Shown one piece after another: positions 1-8,038 of a stretch of 20,618 bases of DNA. This DNA comes from Larix sibirica. Its lineage: Eukaryota; Streptophyta; Pinopsida; Pinales; Pinaceae. Each line of letters starts with the position of its first letter. Within the stretch, counting starts at the first letter, position 1. The stretch lies in assembly GCA_004151065.3 (NCBI GenBank), contig NWUY0304538894.1, positions 1 through 20,618 on the forward strand, written 5' to 3'. The position numbers were made by a program, and so were the translations under genes. The notes beneath the pieces are model-generated. The model worked only from the letters and a program-made list of their open reading frames with translations. It did no database searches and was not told where the DNA came from.

Positions 1-597
1 AGATCTTTGAGGGCATCCCAATTTGCCTTAGTGCATTAGGAAACGTGAAATTGCCCAAATTAGGGCTTCTGCAGGGCTTTTGCAGTTTTGTTTATCAAGT
101 GCGCCCTAGGCCACTTGATCATCTCCACTTCAGAGCACACTTTTTTGAGGTGGTGCCTTGGGAAGTGTGAAACCTTGCCTTGGGATCTGTGAAGTGTATT
201 GAAGTGGTGATATTTATTGATATTGATTGATAGATTGAATTAACTCCTTTTATATGATTTATGTGTCTCTATTATCTATTTTTTACTCCATATAAGGCAA
301 TGATCTTAGCCATAAGGGTTGTAGAAGGGTATTTGCAAGTGTTCTTCCTCCATTAGAGACTCTCCCCTTGGTTTAGGAGTTACCTAAAGAACTTGAGGAG
401 TTAGGTTGTGGTGACATTGGGTCCAACCCCTCTCGTATGCTTACCATCACTAGCACAGGGCATACTTAGTCTGCTTTGAAAGGACTGCTAGATTGAGCAA
501 TAACATGGCTAATGGTAGACATTTTATGGATGGGAACCCCTCCATATTTTAGACTTCTTGTAATCCACACATTGCATGGATATATTGCTCAAGGACA
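1..597. other. Non-coding, repeat-like left edge
   Basis: No long open frame and no protein similarity that I recognise. Two small structures are visible: a hairpin with 8-bp arms at 94-101 and 112-119 (ATCAAGTG / CACTTGAT, 10-nt loop), and two 17-bp direct copies at 155-171 and 177-193 (GCCTTGGG..., 15 of 17 matching, period 22). The segment could be part of an LTR or another dispersed repeat, but I see no primer-binding site, TG...CA ends or polypurine tract that would prove it. Confidence 0.4.
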
Positions 598-659
598 TTG
601 GTAGAATTGATTGTGGATAAGACCAAATCCATAACCAAATATATTTATAGTTATGTTGC

Positions 660-890
660 ACGAGGACCCGTCCCCCCCAAAAAACAGCCCCATAACCGTC
701 GTCCCTGCGTTTCGGGGACTTGGGGACCCCTAGGAAACGTCCCTAATCTTTTGGGGACTTCATTAAGGACTTGGGAACTTGTTGGTCGTACCCAAAACGT
801 CCCCAACAAATTTCGGGGACTTCTAGGAAGATTTTGGAGACATTCCAGGTAGATTTTAGAGTTGTCCCAGGCAGATTTTGGAGATGTTTT
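660..890. repeat. GGGGAC/CGTCCC motif array with 22-bp tandem units
   Basis: The segment is dominated by repeated GGGGACTT and AACGTCCC words (for example near 715, 735, 751, 795 and 815). It ends in three consecutive 22-bp units at 825-846, 847-868 and 869-890, each built on AGG.AGATTTTGGAGA or close to it. Short mirrored motifs packed like this resemble the subterminal binding-site arrays of hAT elements, and a broken hAT transposase lies about 0.8 kb downstream, so it may be that element's 5' terminal region. No terminal inverted repeat or 8-bp target duplication was found. The open frames across it on both strands look like by-products of the repeat. Confidence 0.5.
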
Positions 891-1710
891 GGTCGTGTAT
901 CTTCAATTTTGACAATGGGCATTGATGATTGGACAATATGATCATTTATCCCATACTTATTTTTCATATTATTATAAATCTAAATCTAAATCTATACAAG
1001 TTGTAGCTCAAAATATGGGTTGTGTATGATGGATTTTGATTTGGGTTTCTAGACATTTAACTATTGTCTTTTTAGCAACATCATTACACTCAGCAAAGCC
1101 TCCATGTCAACAAACTAAGAAATGCAACAACTCTCAAAGGTTTGATCCTTTTGGGTATTGTTGTTGTTCTTCTCATTTTTCGACTCATCTTAGCTTTTAC
1201 ATATTGTACATAGGTGTCCAGGAGTTATTCAAGCCCAACTCTTCCCCCATCCCAACCTCAATGACTGTGAAAACAATTTGGTTAGTATAGACTTAGATTG
1301 GGTACTAAACATTTGAATAAATTCATATCCAACATCCTTCTTAATCTAAAATATGAATACAATCTCTTTACAGAATGCAAGCATGTATATCCCAAAGTGT
1401 TTTGTAGTGGTTTTCAACACAGCTATAAAAATCTGCAAAACTTGTTGGTAAGGGAATGTTTTTTAACCCAAACATTATAAACAAGAAATTTAAGGAAGAA
1501 GAATTGTTATAGAGACAAGCATTCTTCTCATAGAGCCTTCATGGACATAAATGCAGATTGAAAATAGTTAAACTTAAGTTTCCTAAAGGTAAACTACATT
1601 TGCTCATGTTCAAGTGTCAATAATGGTCACTCAATCCTTTTATTATTTGCCTGAGTTTTTTCAAAACTAGCAAGTGTAAGGGGTGTGCATAATACTATAT
1701 AGTATAAACT
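891..1710. other. No gene seen; short AAATCT microsatellite
   Basis: AT-rich sequence with only short open frames and no recognisable protein similarity. A three-copy AAATCT run sits at 976-993. If the hAT element at right were complete, its N-terminal BED zinc finger and DUF659 coding should lie here; I could not find them, so that part is deleted or decayed beyond reading. Confidence 0.35.
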
Positions 1711-1964
1711 ATTGTGCCAATCACAATATTCGCAATGAACTTCATCTCCTTGCAACCCATGCTTGACCAAAAAATACATCTCAAGCAAATGTATTTAGGA
1801 CCTGGGTGGATGGCATCTAGACTTAGAAAAATAGTCAAAGGTTGGAAATCTAGTCTTTTGTGTTTGATGATGGTTTATGGAAAGATGCAAAAGAAATTAT
1901 TGTCGTGACGAAGTCACTTGTCAAAGTGCTCAATTGCTTAAACTTTCAATGTTCATTTCATTTT

Positions 1965-2183
1965 CAAATTTCATCTATTTCAAAATCCGAATGTTTGACA
2001 ATTGACTTTCAACTTTCAAGATGGATGATTTGACAAACCCACTATGGGTTACATTTATGAGGCAATGGATCTCAAATTTTATTTATTTCAAAATTCGAAT
2101 GTTTGACAATTGACTTTGAACTTTCAAGATGGTTAATTTTGACAAACCCATTATGGGTTACATTTATGAGGCAATGGATCTCA
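1965..2183 (+). repeat. Tandem duplication (~108 bp) inside the hAT pseudogene
   Basis: 1965-2072 is repeated immediately by 2073-2183. Both copies carry ATGTTTGACAATTGACTTT, a TGACAAACCCA.TATGGGTT block and GAGGCAATGGATCTCA, with about 8 differences and one extra T in the second copy. Each copy encodes the KPTMGYIYEAMD block of the transposase. The two are diverged, so the duplication is not recent. Confidence 0.92.
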
Positions 2184-2546
2184 CCAAGGAGTCCATGGAG
2201 ATATCAAGACGAGGAGGCTAAAAATATGTCTCTTTGGGATATTATTGATGAGAGTTGGGATAGGCATCTACATCCCCCCTTACATGATGTTGGGTACTTC
2301 TTAAACCCACATATTTTTATGATAAAGACAAATTTCGTGAGGATGGGGAGGTCATTGAAGACCTTTTGACATGAGGCAACACAAACTCACATCATTGGTC
2401 AACTACAACATTATAAGGCCCCAACAAAATTGTTTGCCTATTCTAGTGCTATTCACAAAAGGAAGAATATGCTATCAAGTACCCTTGATCAATTCATTAA
2501 TTTTTCTCTCTTTTGTATGTTTAATTAAAATTTATTATGTTTGAGA

Positions 2547-2770
2547 CCCCAAGGTGTAGAACAGTTGGTGAATGGGTGTACTGTTAAGGCACTCCTTGTG
2601 AAGTCACGGGTTCAAACCTTGAATAGCATGCAATGTGGGTGCACCTGGAGGTTATAGTGGCAACAGAGCAGAATTGACCCCAAGTCACACGAGTACGAGC
2701 CCGACCCAGTTACTGATTCCTCCAGAGCCCAGTACTTATTCCTCCATATCCAAAAAATAAATAAATAATA
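2547..2770 (+). mobile_element. tRNA-derived SINE inside the hAT pseudogene
   Basis: The head has internal RNA polymerase III promoter boxes: a box A-like TGGTGAATGGG at 2566-2576 and a perfect box B GGTTCAAACC at 2609-2618, starting 43 nt apart as in tRNA-derived SINEs. The body (GCACCTGGAGG..., ending near ATATCC) leads into an A-rich AAATAAATAAATAA tail at about 2751-2767. The start CCCCAAGG is shared with the SINE at 4800. The element separates the AIHKRK and WWQKFGSDT blocks of the transposase, so it inserted into the transposon or its intron. A convincing target-site duplication was not found, so the left boundary is uncertain by some bases. Confidence 0.7.
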
Positions 2771-3285
2771 TTATATTATATTTGTATTGTGTTCAGTCTT
2801 GACTCTTAAACCCTTGCCATTTGCTTCTCTTAGGTCTTTGGTGGCAAAAGTTTGGCAGTGACACATCAAAACTTGAGAAATCTTCCATTTAAATCTTAAG
2901 TCAAACATGCGTTGATTCCAATTGCAAGTACAATTGGAGCATGTTTGAGAAAGTACATTCCAGAGAGCACAACCAATTAGCACAAAAGCACTTAATGCCC
3001 TTGTATTAGTCCATTACAACCTTTGACTTTGCAACAAGCAAATACAAGGTGAGAAACATGAGACTTGTTCCAGTTCATCTAAGCTTTGAATTTGAAAGTT
3101 TGGTTTAATTCGGTACTACTAGTACTAAGTTACTAAATTTAATGATGATGAAAAGTATTGATCATGCAGCGATTGACCTCAACGATGTTGATCCTACATT
3201 AGATTGGCTTGTATCAGAGGAGGCTCAAGCAACCCACGCGGGCAAAGACATAGGAAAAACTTCTTACTTTTTAATATTTAGATGA

Positions 3286-3651
3286 CTTTAGATATTATAA
3301 ACAGAGATGCTTCCAGCTCCTGATTTTGATCATGTTTGGACTCATCCCATATGAGAATGTATTGATACATGAAATTTTGGGCACCTATTGATAATGTGCA
3401 TTCTATCGACACGATTTTATTCAATATCAATTAAAAAAGTATATTCTATCAAAGTATGTGTATTTCTTTATATTTTTGTGTTTGTCGAGTTTTCCCTTAG
3501 TTTTTCCCTCTACCTCGCCTGTTTGTCCTGACTTTTTCCTGATCCAAATCAAACTCTTGGCTCTTCTGCCTCGCGGAGTTTTCCTGATTCATAGTCTGGT
3601 ATCTTTGCTACTAAGTTTCAAATACAGCTGCAATATTGTGCACCTTAGGAG
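3286..3651. other. No gene seen between hAT and copia remnants
   Basis: A + strand open frame starting at 3458 runs through pyrimidine-rich sequence, but only its final residues from 3652 have a recognisable relative. The rest is low-complexity Leu/Phe/Ser and is probably not coding. Confidence 0.35.
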
Positions 3652-3733
3652 CAGACTGCAGACAAATTCACCAAAGCCTCTTGGTCTAGATAAGTTTGTG
3701 AATTTTAAAGATAAGATAGTTGTAAATTTGTAA
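3652..3733 (+). pseudogene. Ty1/copia pol C-terminal remnant (end of RNase H)
   Basis: Read with one frameshift near 3672, the segment gives QTADKFTK followed by KPLGLDKFVNFKDKIVVNL and a TAA at 3731-3733. This is the end of the copia polyprotein, where ADIFTKPLG.DKF..FRD precedes the stop. Nothing upstream resembles the remaining RNase H, reverse transcriptase or integrase, so only about 27 codons survive. A purine-rich AAGGGAAAGTGATAAAG follows at 3751-3767 where a polypurine tract would lie, but no LTR could be delimited. Confidence 0.72.
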
Positions 3734-3738
3734 TCTCC

Positions 3739-3788
3739 AGTATGACCATGAAGGGAAAGTGATAAAGTAAATAAACAATGGTCATACT
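3739..3788. repeat. 11-bp perfect inverted repeat around a purine-rich loop
   Basis: AGTATGACCAT at 3739-3749 pairs perfectly with ATGGTCATACT at 3778-3788 across a 28-nt purine-rich loop. It lies directly after the copia stop codon. It could be a hairpin or a relic of a small inserted element. Confidence 0.8.
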
Positions 3789-3880
3789 TAGTAATTTAAT
3801 GGATGAAGTTCAGAAGTTGATTTGTAATAAAGTCAAGTTGTGATGACTAATTTTTATTTTAAGCCATCTTTAATTATTAG

Positions 3881-4015
3881 ATTTTGGGAATTATCGAGAA
3901 GATGATGCTCCCTCCAAAGCAAGTTTGCAGCTGGATACAGCCTACAGGCACTTGGCATGTCCAGGAGAAAAAGGAGGATCAGTCCTCTGAGTACTTTCAC
4001 ACTTCATTCGTCTGA
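3881..4015 (+). other. Unidentified exon-like open frame (44 aa)
   Basis: After TTTAATTATTAG, which resembles a splice acceptor, a frame stays open for 44 codons to the TGA at 4013-4015. It has a non-repetitive composition with blocks MMLPPKQVCSWIQPTGTWHV and EKKEDQSSEYFHTSFV. Trp, Cys and charged residues are well mixed, unlike the Leu/Phe-rich frames of the surrounding AT-rich DNA. I do not recognise the family. It may be the last exon of a + strand gene whose earlier exons are interrupted by the transposons at left, a fragment of an element, or chance: a 135-nt open frame is not significant alone. Confidence 0.2.
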
Positions 4016-4194
4016 TCAGACCCCAGGGTTTCTGGTTGATCTCGTGATGCTGTTCACTACATTTTCAGATCTTTATGATGTTGTGCATAGAAGTTTTTAA
4101 TATGTTTGGTTGAAGATTCTTTCTTGATGTATAATTTATGAAGTTTCAGACAGTGTGAGGATCATATGTGCTTTTTATATTAGCTGATAGGAGC

Positions 4195-4536
4195 CTTATT
4201 AGTGGCAGGCGGGCAGGAAGGAATAGGGAAAGATGAGTTCCGAAAACATTACAATACGGATTAGAGATAAGTATGGCCGCGATAAGTATGGCGGGGCGGG
4301 AAGAAAAAGCAACCTCCCGGACCTATTGAGGTGGTAAATTATACGGAGAGAGATTACGAGCTTGGGTAAGCATTTAATCGCGAGGAAGCTTGAAGGCCAA
4401 GTAGGGTTAGGCCAGCGGGCGAGACTAATCGTTGGATCTTTTTGTGGAACCCTTTTGTGTAAAGAGCTGGACTGTTAAATGGCATAGGGCAAGATATATT
4501 TTGAGATACTGGATATGAGGTCCCCCTAGGGGGATC
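4195..4536 (+). other. GC-richer island with 34-aa ORF and palindrome
   Basis: Base composition rises to G/purine-rich, unlike either flank. An ATG at 4233 opens a 34-codon basic frame, MSSENITIRIRDKYGRDKYG and onward, to the TAA at 4335-4337; it contains an internal GATAAGTATGG duplication (the RDKYG pair). A perfect 14-bp palindrome, TCCCCCTAGGGGGA, sits at 4521-4534. I see no homologue. The segment could be a 3' UTR, an organellar-DNA insertion or part of an element. Confidence 0.25.
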
Positions 4537-4780
4537 ATGAAATGTGTACAGCATATGCAGAATGTACTTTTCTTTCTTTATGAATGAAAATTACAATTTT
4601 TTCCAAGGGAAAATGGAAAAAAACAGGTATTGGGAACATTAAGTGAATAAGTCTTTCCCTCCTTGAAGCTATTTAAAAGACTCTTTAAAATATGAATCAA
4701 AATCTAAATTGTTCTCTCTTCCAATTTTCTGTTTTGAGAATCTGCAATTGTTTATGTAAAATTCTGATAGATGCCATAAC

Positions 4781-5014
4781 AAGTCACAACCATAATTAGC
4801 CCCAAGGGGTAGCTCAAGCGGTCATAAGCCAAACGTGAGATCTCTCCCCCGATGTAGGGGAGGTCAAGGGTGCAACTCTCTTTGGTTCCCGCGAGGCGAG
4901 GTGTTTGCAACTTAGGCATCACCCCCCCTTTACACTAGGTACCATTCTCAGAATGAGGGGAAGTGACTGGGAGTTTCCTGGGGAGTTATTTTCCAAGGAA
5001 AAAAAAGTCACAAC
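4781..5014. repeat. Target-site duplication flanking the second SINE
   Basis: AAGTCACAAC occurs at 4781-4790 just left of the SINE and again at 5005-5014 directly after its A-tail. Similarity continues imperfectly for a few bases (CATAAT versus AATATT), giving a degenerate duplication of about 10-16 bp, the size expected from LINE-driven insertion. Confidence 0.8.
4800..5004 (+). mobile_element. tRNA-derived SINE (205 bp) with A-tail
   Basis: It starts CCCCAAGGGG and has an excellent box A, TAGCTCAAGCGG, at 4810-4821. A weaker box B-like GGTGCAACTC lies at 4869-4878. The 59-nt spacing is wide and includes a hairpin (CTCCCC 4844-4849 with GGGGAG 4857-4862) that could descend from a long variable arm, as in Leu or Ser tRNAs. 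The body ends in GGAAAAAAA and is flanked by the AAGTCACAAC duplication, so both boundaries are well supported. SINEs encode no protein and are mobilised by LINE reverse transcriptases such as those remnant in this window. Confidence 0.85.
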
Positions 5015-7059
5015 AATATTGATAATGAGGTTAACAAGTGAAATATGGGCACCACTATAACATTCTAAAATAGTCAGAACGGTGGTTCCAAGAACTCAAA
5101 ATAGTGGCTTTTAACCAACAAACTAACTAGTTGATAATGAATGGGTCCTGTGTTTAAAATCAAAACTTCAAATAGTATTTAAAGACCCAGCCCAAAATTT
5201 CGAACAGATATTGTTCAATGTCCCCACTCAAAATTTAGAACTGCAATTCATTTTAAAGGTGCAATATATTTAGTATGCAGCCATGGCAAACCAGGGGACA
5301 TAACTGCAGTGCTGTGGAATCAGAAACACTAGATCACCAAAAGTGACCATGATCCCAAAGGTGGATGTTGACCAGTTAACCAGCTAAGGAGAAAGCTTGT
5401 AACATAAATTCCGATAAAAGAAAACCATGTACAACTGAGGAATCTAGAACCCAGAGGAGGAATCAGCTTGTCTGTGCATTCCTAAATGATCCAAAAACCG
5501 TAAAGGAAAAGAAGAAAGGAAATGAAAGGATACATCCCAAATAGATTACACAAGTATTGTTTGTACATTTGCAAACTTGTGTGAAAATGAAAGGATAGAG
5601 AAGAGATGAAAGGGCATATCCCAAACAGCATAGAAAAGGCCAATAGCATGGGAGACCCTTGAACATCTCAGTCCTGATTCCTAAGCAGTAGTCTGCTCAT
5701 TTTCAATTTTATTCACTATCTAATTTTCTGCAAACTTTCCATTGTTCCAGACTGTCCAGTATACCGTTAAATTTTCTCTTTTGGAAAATAAATCAGATCA
5801 GATTTCACTATTATCTGTGTAGTTTTTCCTCTCTTTTAGTAGATAATGACCTATCTTAATGGCTTTACAAGTTGCCAACTTTTCAACTTGTTTCAGCAAT
5901 TTAATCTATCAAATCACCCCTTTCTGCTGCCTGATAACATGCACTGAACCAAATTAGAATTTACATAACTTTTGCAGGTTATGTCAGTTTAGACTTCTGC
6001 TAGGAATGAATCTGGTAAAATTCAATATAATCCTGGGTTATTAACTTATTAGGACAACAGCTTCAAGTATCTCCAAAGGTAATTAGATAACACTTTTAGG
6101 AGAAACCAACACCTAAAGTTACAGAAATATCTTACCTGAATAGTTAGAGATAGTAATATGTGCAACACGACCTAGAAAATAGTTGATGTAATTTACAAGT
6201 AGATATAGATCTATCTGAAGTGGCCCAAGAAATAGGTACTATAGTTTTCTCAGTGATACAGGTCTTTAAGCTGTAGGTTTCCACAAAACTTTGGGTATTC
6301 CTTGCTGGTTACCCCAAACTCAATGTAAAGGAAACAGAGAACCTGATCACCATCACAACTTGAACTTGCTATGAGTCTCCAACTGCTACCACTTACTTTT
6401 CATACATTTAAATTTTATCGCATTGCTTAACTGACCATAGAAACCTAAGCTTGGGACCAAAGCTCGAATCGTGTTGAGAAATTTTAAGAATCTGTACCAG
6501 ATTTAATTATGAAGGAGCAGGTCACCTTTATTTGATTACAGCCACTCTGCATGGAATGACATTTCAGATGGATCAAGTCAAAAAGCTTTAGCTGAACAAG
6601 CTAAAATAAAAAGATAAAATCAGTTTTAAGTACATAAGATTTTAGCACTATGAGGAAGTACTAGAATCTGTAAGGTTCTGTACATCTTCGCACCTATACC
6701 AAGAGCAAGTCATGTCAAGCTGAATGTTAAATAATTTCCGTTTCAGACAGGATTCATTAATGAAAGTCAGTCAGATAAACTAGATTTGACTAGTTCTGCG
6801 CAGCTCATGGCCTAGTTGAAAGATTTTGCAGGTTGTGAAGGAAACTAAATAAATTTATCTAAACATACTTCGGGTCATTTGACACAATATTAATTAAAAT
6901 AAACTTAAAACTGGTTTATTTAATTTTTAAAGCATTCTGTTATAACAGATCTGTTAAGGCTAATGGCAAATAACGTTTAACTAAATATTAGAGTACTTGA
7001 CAGTATCTCAAAATATGCTTTTATCTACTTAAAGATTTTTTGTTTTCCTCGCGAGTATT
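5015..7059. other. Featureless stretch, probably intronic
   Basis: No open frame with recognisable similarity on either strand and no RNA gene or element boundary seen. I looked on the minus strand for downstream VAC14 exons, especially the conserved HRKGGLIGLAA block, and did not find them. The stretch is most simply intron or spacer. Confidence 0.35.
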
Positions 7060-7179
7060 CTACAAATCATATTTAACTTTAATTAGTCCAGCTTCTCGGA
7101 CAGTTTGAAGCAGCCATTCATCTAATTGACCTGGAGACAGAAGAAGGTTGTGCAAAGGAGTGCTTAGATACTCTAGGGT
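7060..7179 (-). other. Unidentified protein-like open frame (39 aa)
   Basis: Between a TAA at 7180-7182 and a TAG at 7060-7062 the minus strand encodes 39 residues including YLSTPLHNLLLSPGQ and LDEWLLQTVREAGLIKVKYD. It reads like an amphipathic helical segment. A pyrimidine-rich TTCTTCTGTCTCCAG inside it looks like a splice acceptor (cut near 7108), so an exon could begin at GTCAATTAG..., in a phase that keeps QLDEWLLQTV open. It does not match VAC14 as I know it, and joining it to VAC14 exon 1 in the natural phase gives an early stop. It may be a relic of another gene, an alternative exon or chance. Confidence 0.22.
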
Positions 7180-7741
7180 TTAATATTGACTAAATTTATC
7201 GACAGATTGTGAGGAAAATGAAAAGAATTTAAGGAAAATTAAAAGAATTTAAATAATCTTAATTTGTCTACTTCTGCAACGTAACGCTACGCCTTTCAAT
7301 TTCCTTGTGTTCCATTTCTCTAAAGAAAATCTAAATTGACAACGAACAATCCTGTTTAACCTTTCTTTCATCTCAAAGTGTTTGCAACAGTTGTGAACGT
7401 CAACAAAACAATAGCAAAGACGGAGTACAACCGTATCCACACCGCACCACAGCGGCAACTGGCAAGGCCTGAGCCCTACAGTTACGGTGGGATGGATGAG
7501 TTGCAGTTTCGATCCCGCTCTTGGCAAGGCGCTTGCAAATAAGCGAACAGTACGACAGGGATTATAACGAAGTCTCAAATTTGATTATGAGAGTTCTTCC
7601 TTAGGTTATCAATATCCACTCACTATCCATTACAAAACTAGCATAAATGAAAAGAAATCAGCAAATCCGCATTGCATACGGTGTTGGAGAAGATCCAAAA
7701 CCTAGAAAGTGTTTTCAAGGGCATAAAACGAAAGCATTTAC
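7180..7741 (-). other. Presumed start of VAC14 intron 1
   Basis: The segment follows the splice donor at 7741-7740 (GAG then GTAAAT on the minus strand). A 109-codon minus-strand frame at 7249-7578 crosses it, but its Cys/Arg/Leu-rich sequence has no recognisable domain and it is probably non-coding. Confidence 0.4.
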
Positions 7742-7828
7742 CTCCAAAGCCGCGTTTTTGCGCTTCTCGTAGAGCTTGTCCGCGAGGTTTCGCAGCACGG
7801 ACGTAGGGAGAAGAGATGAATCGGTCAT
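7742..7828 (-). CDS. VAC14: VAC14 homologue, first coding exon (29 codons)
   Basis: The minus strand reads ATG at 7828 and encodes MTDSSLLPTS then VLRNLADKLYEKRKNAALE, ending in GAG before a GTAAAT splice donor at 7741. Plant VAC14 proteins start with a short variable stretch followed by VLRNL(A/S)DKLYEKRKNAALE(V/L), so the match is near exact, and the phase-0 exon end fits the next residue starting a new exon. VAC14 is a HEAT/ARM-repeat scaffold that holds the PI3P 5-kinase FAB1/PIKfyve and the phosphatase SAC/FIG4 on endosomal and vacuolar membranes, controlling PI(3,5)P2. The frame stays open upstream to 8059, but that sequence is not conserved in the family, so I take 7828 as the start. 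The other exons (hundreds of residues) were not found in the 7.7 kb to the left. Either a very long intron 1, common in conifers, carries them out of the window, or this is a stranded gene fragment. Confidence 0.85.
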
Positions 7829-7832
7829 TCTG

Positions 7833-7886
7833 TCACCGTTGGAAGAAGATAATAATAATGATAATGATACCAATTTGGGGCAGCAT
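7833..7886 (-). promoter_or_regulatory. Upstream ORF ending 4 nt before the VAC14 ATG
   Basis: An ATG at 7886 opens a 17-aa frame, MLPQIGIIIIIIIFFQR, whose TGA (7835-7833) lies 4 nt before the VAC14 ATG at 7828. The run of Ile codons comes from an ATT/ATC microsatellite. If it is inside the mRNA it could reduce or gate VAC14 translation by termination and reinitiation. Whether the transcript includes it depends on an unknown transcription start. Confidence 0.35.
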
Positions 7887-7944
7887 ATATGTGCAAGGAA
7901 AGCCGTGCACCTGCTCCCCCAATTACTGACTACGCTCGCTTCCG

Positions 7945-8010
7945 TCACCGCACGCTTCTTCCTCGTCCTTCGTGGGCACCGATGAAGATAACAACAGCAC
8001 CAAAACTCAT
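7945..8010 (-). promoter_or_regulatory. Second upstream ORF in the VAC14 leader
   Basis: An ATG at 8010 opens a 21-codon frame (MSFGAVVIFIGAHEGRGRSV and one more residue) closed by a TGA at 7947-7945. It is further from the main start than the 17-aa uORF and may lie in promoter rather than leader. Confidence 0.2.
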
Positions 8011-8038
8011 GTTCTCCTTCAAAAGCGCGGTATTTATG

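Larger units (their letters stand above)
1711..3285 (+). pseudogene. Decayed hAT-family transposase (C-terminal half)
   Basis: Pieces in shifting + frames match the typical order of plant hAT transposases. ITIFAMNFISLQ (about 1717-1752) corresponds to the ITRFATNFISLQ block. WKDAKEIIVVTKSLVKVL (about 1880) is followed by GDKPTMGYIYEAMDL at about 2140-2185, then DRHLHPPLHDVGYFLNP (about 2260), FREDGEVIEDL (about 2335) and QLQHYK...AIHKRK (to about 2470). After an interruption come WWQKFGSDTSKLEK (from 2839), NWSMFEKVHSREHNQLAQKH of the hATC dimerisation domain (about 2930) and an acidic tail, LNDVDPTLDWLVSEE, ending at the TGA at 3283-3285. Several frameshifts, in-frame stops, a ~108-bp tandem duplication and a SINE insertion show it is dead. 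The sequence TTGCTTCTCTTAG just before 2833 resembles an intron acceptor, so part of the gap may be an old intron. The N-terminal half is not recognisable. Confidence 0.88.

Noticed and set aside
1-600. LTR of a gypsy or copia element
   Set aside because: No TG...CA ends, primer-binding site, polypurine tract or second copy was found, so only repeat-like is stated.
598-852. 84-codon + frame and 74-codon - frame over the GGGGAC array
   Set aside because: Both follow the repeated motifs in opposite directions; the sequence is explained by the repeat and shows no domain.
976-993. AAATCT triplet repeat as interstitial telomere sequence
   Set aside because: Plant telomere repeats are TTTAGGG; this unit and its three copies do not match.
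2771-2983. 70-codon minus-strand frame
   Set aside because: It is antisense to the hATC domain of the transposase, which is clearly readable on the + strand.
7249-7578. 109-codon minus-strand frame
   Set aside because: No recognisable domain, no conserved block and it sits inside the presumed intron; length alone is not enough.
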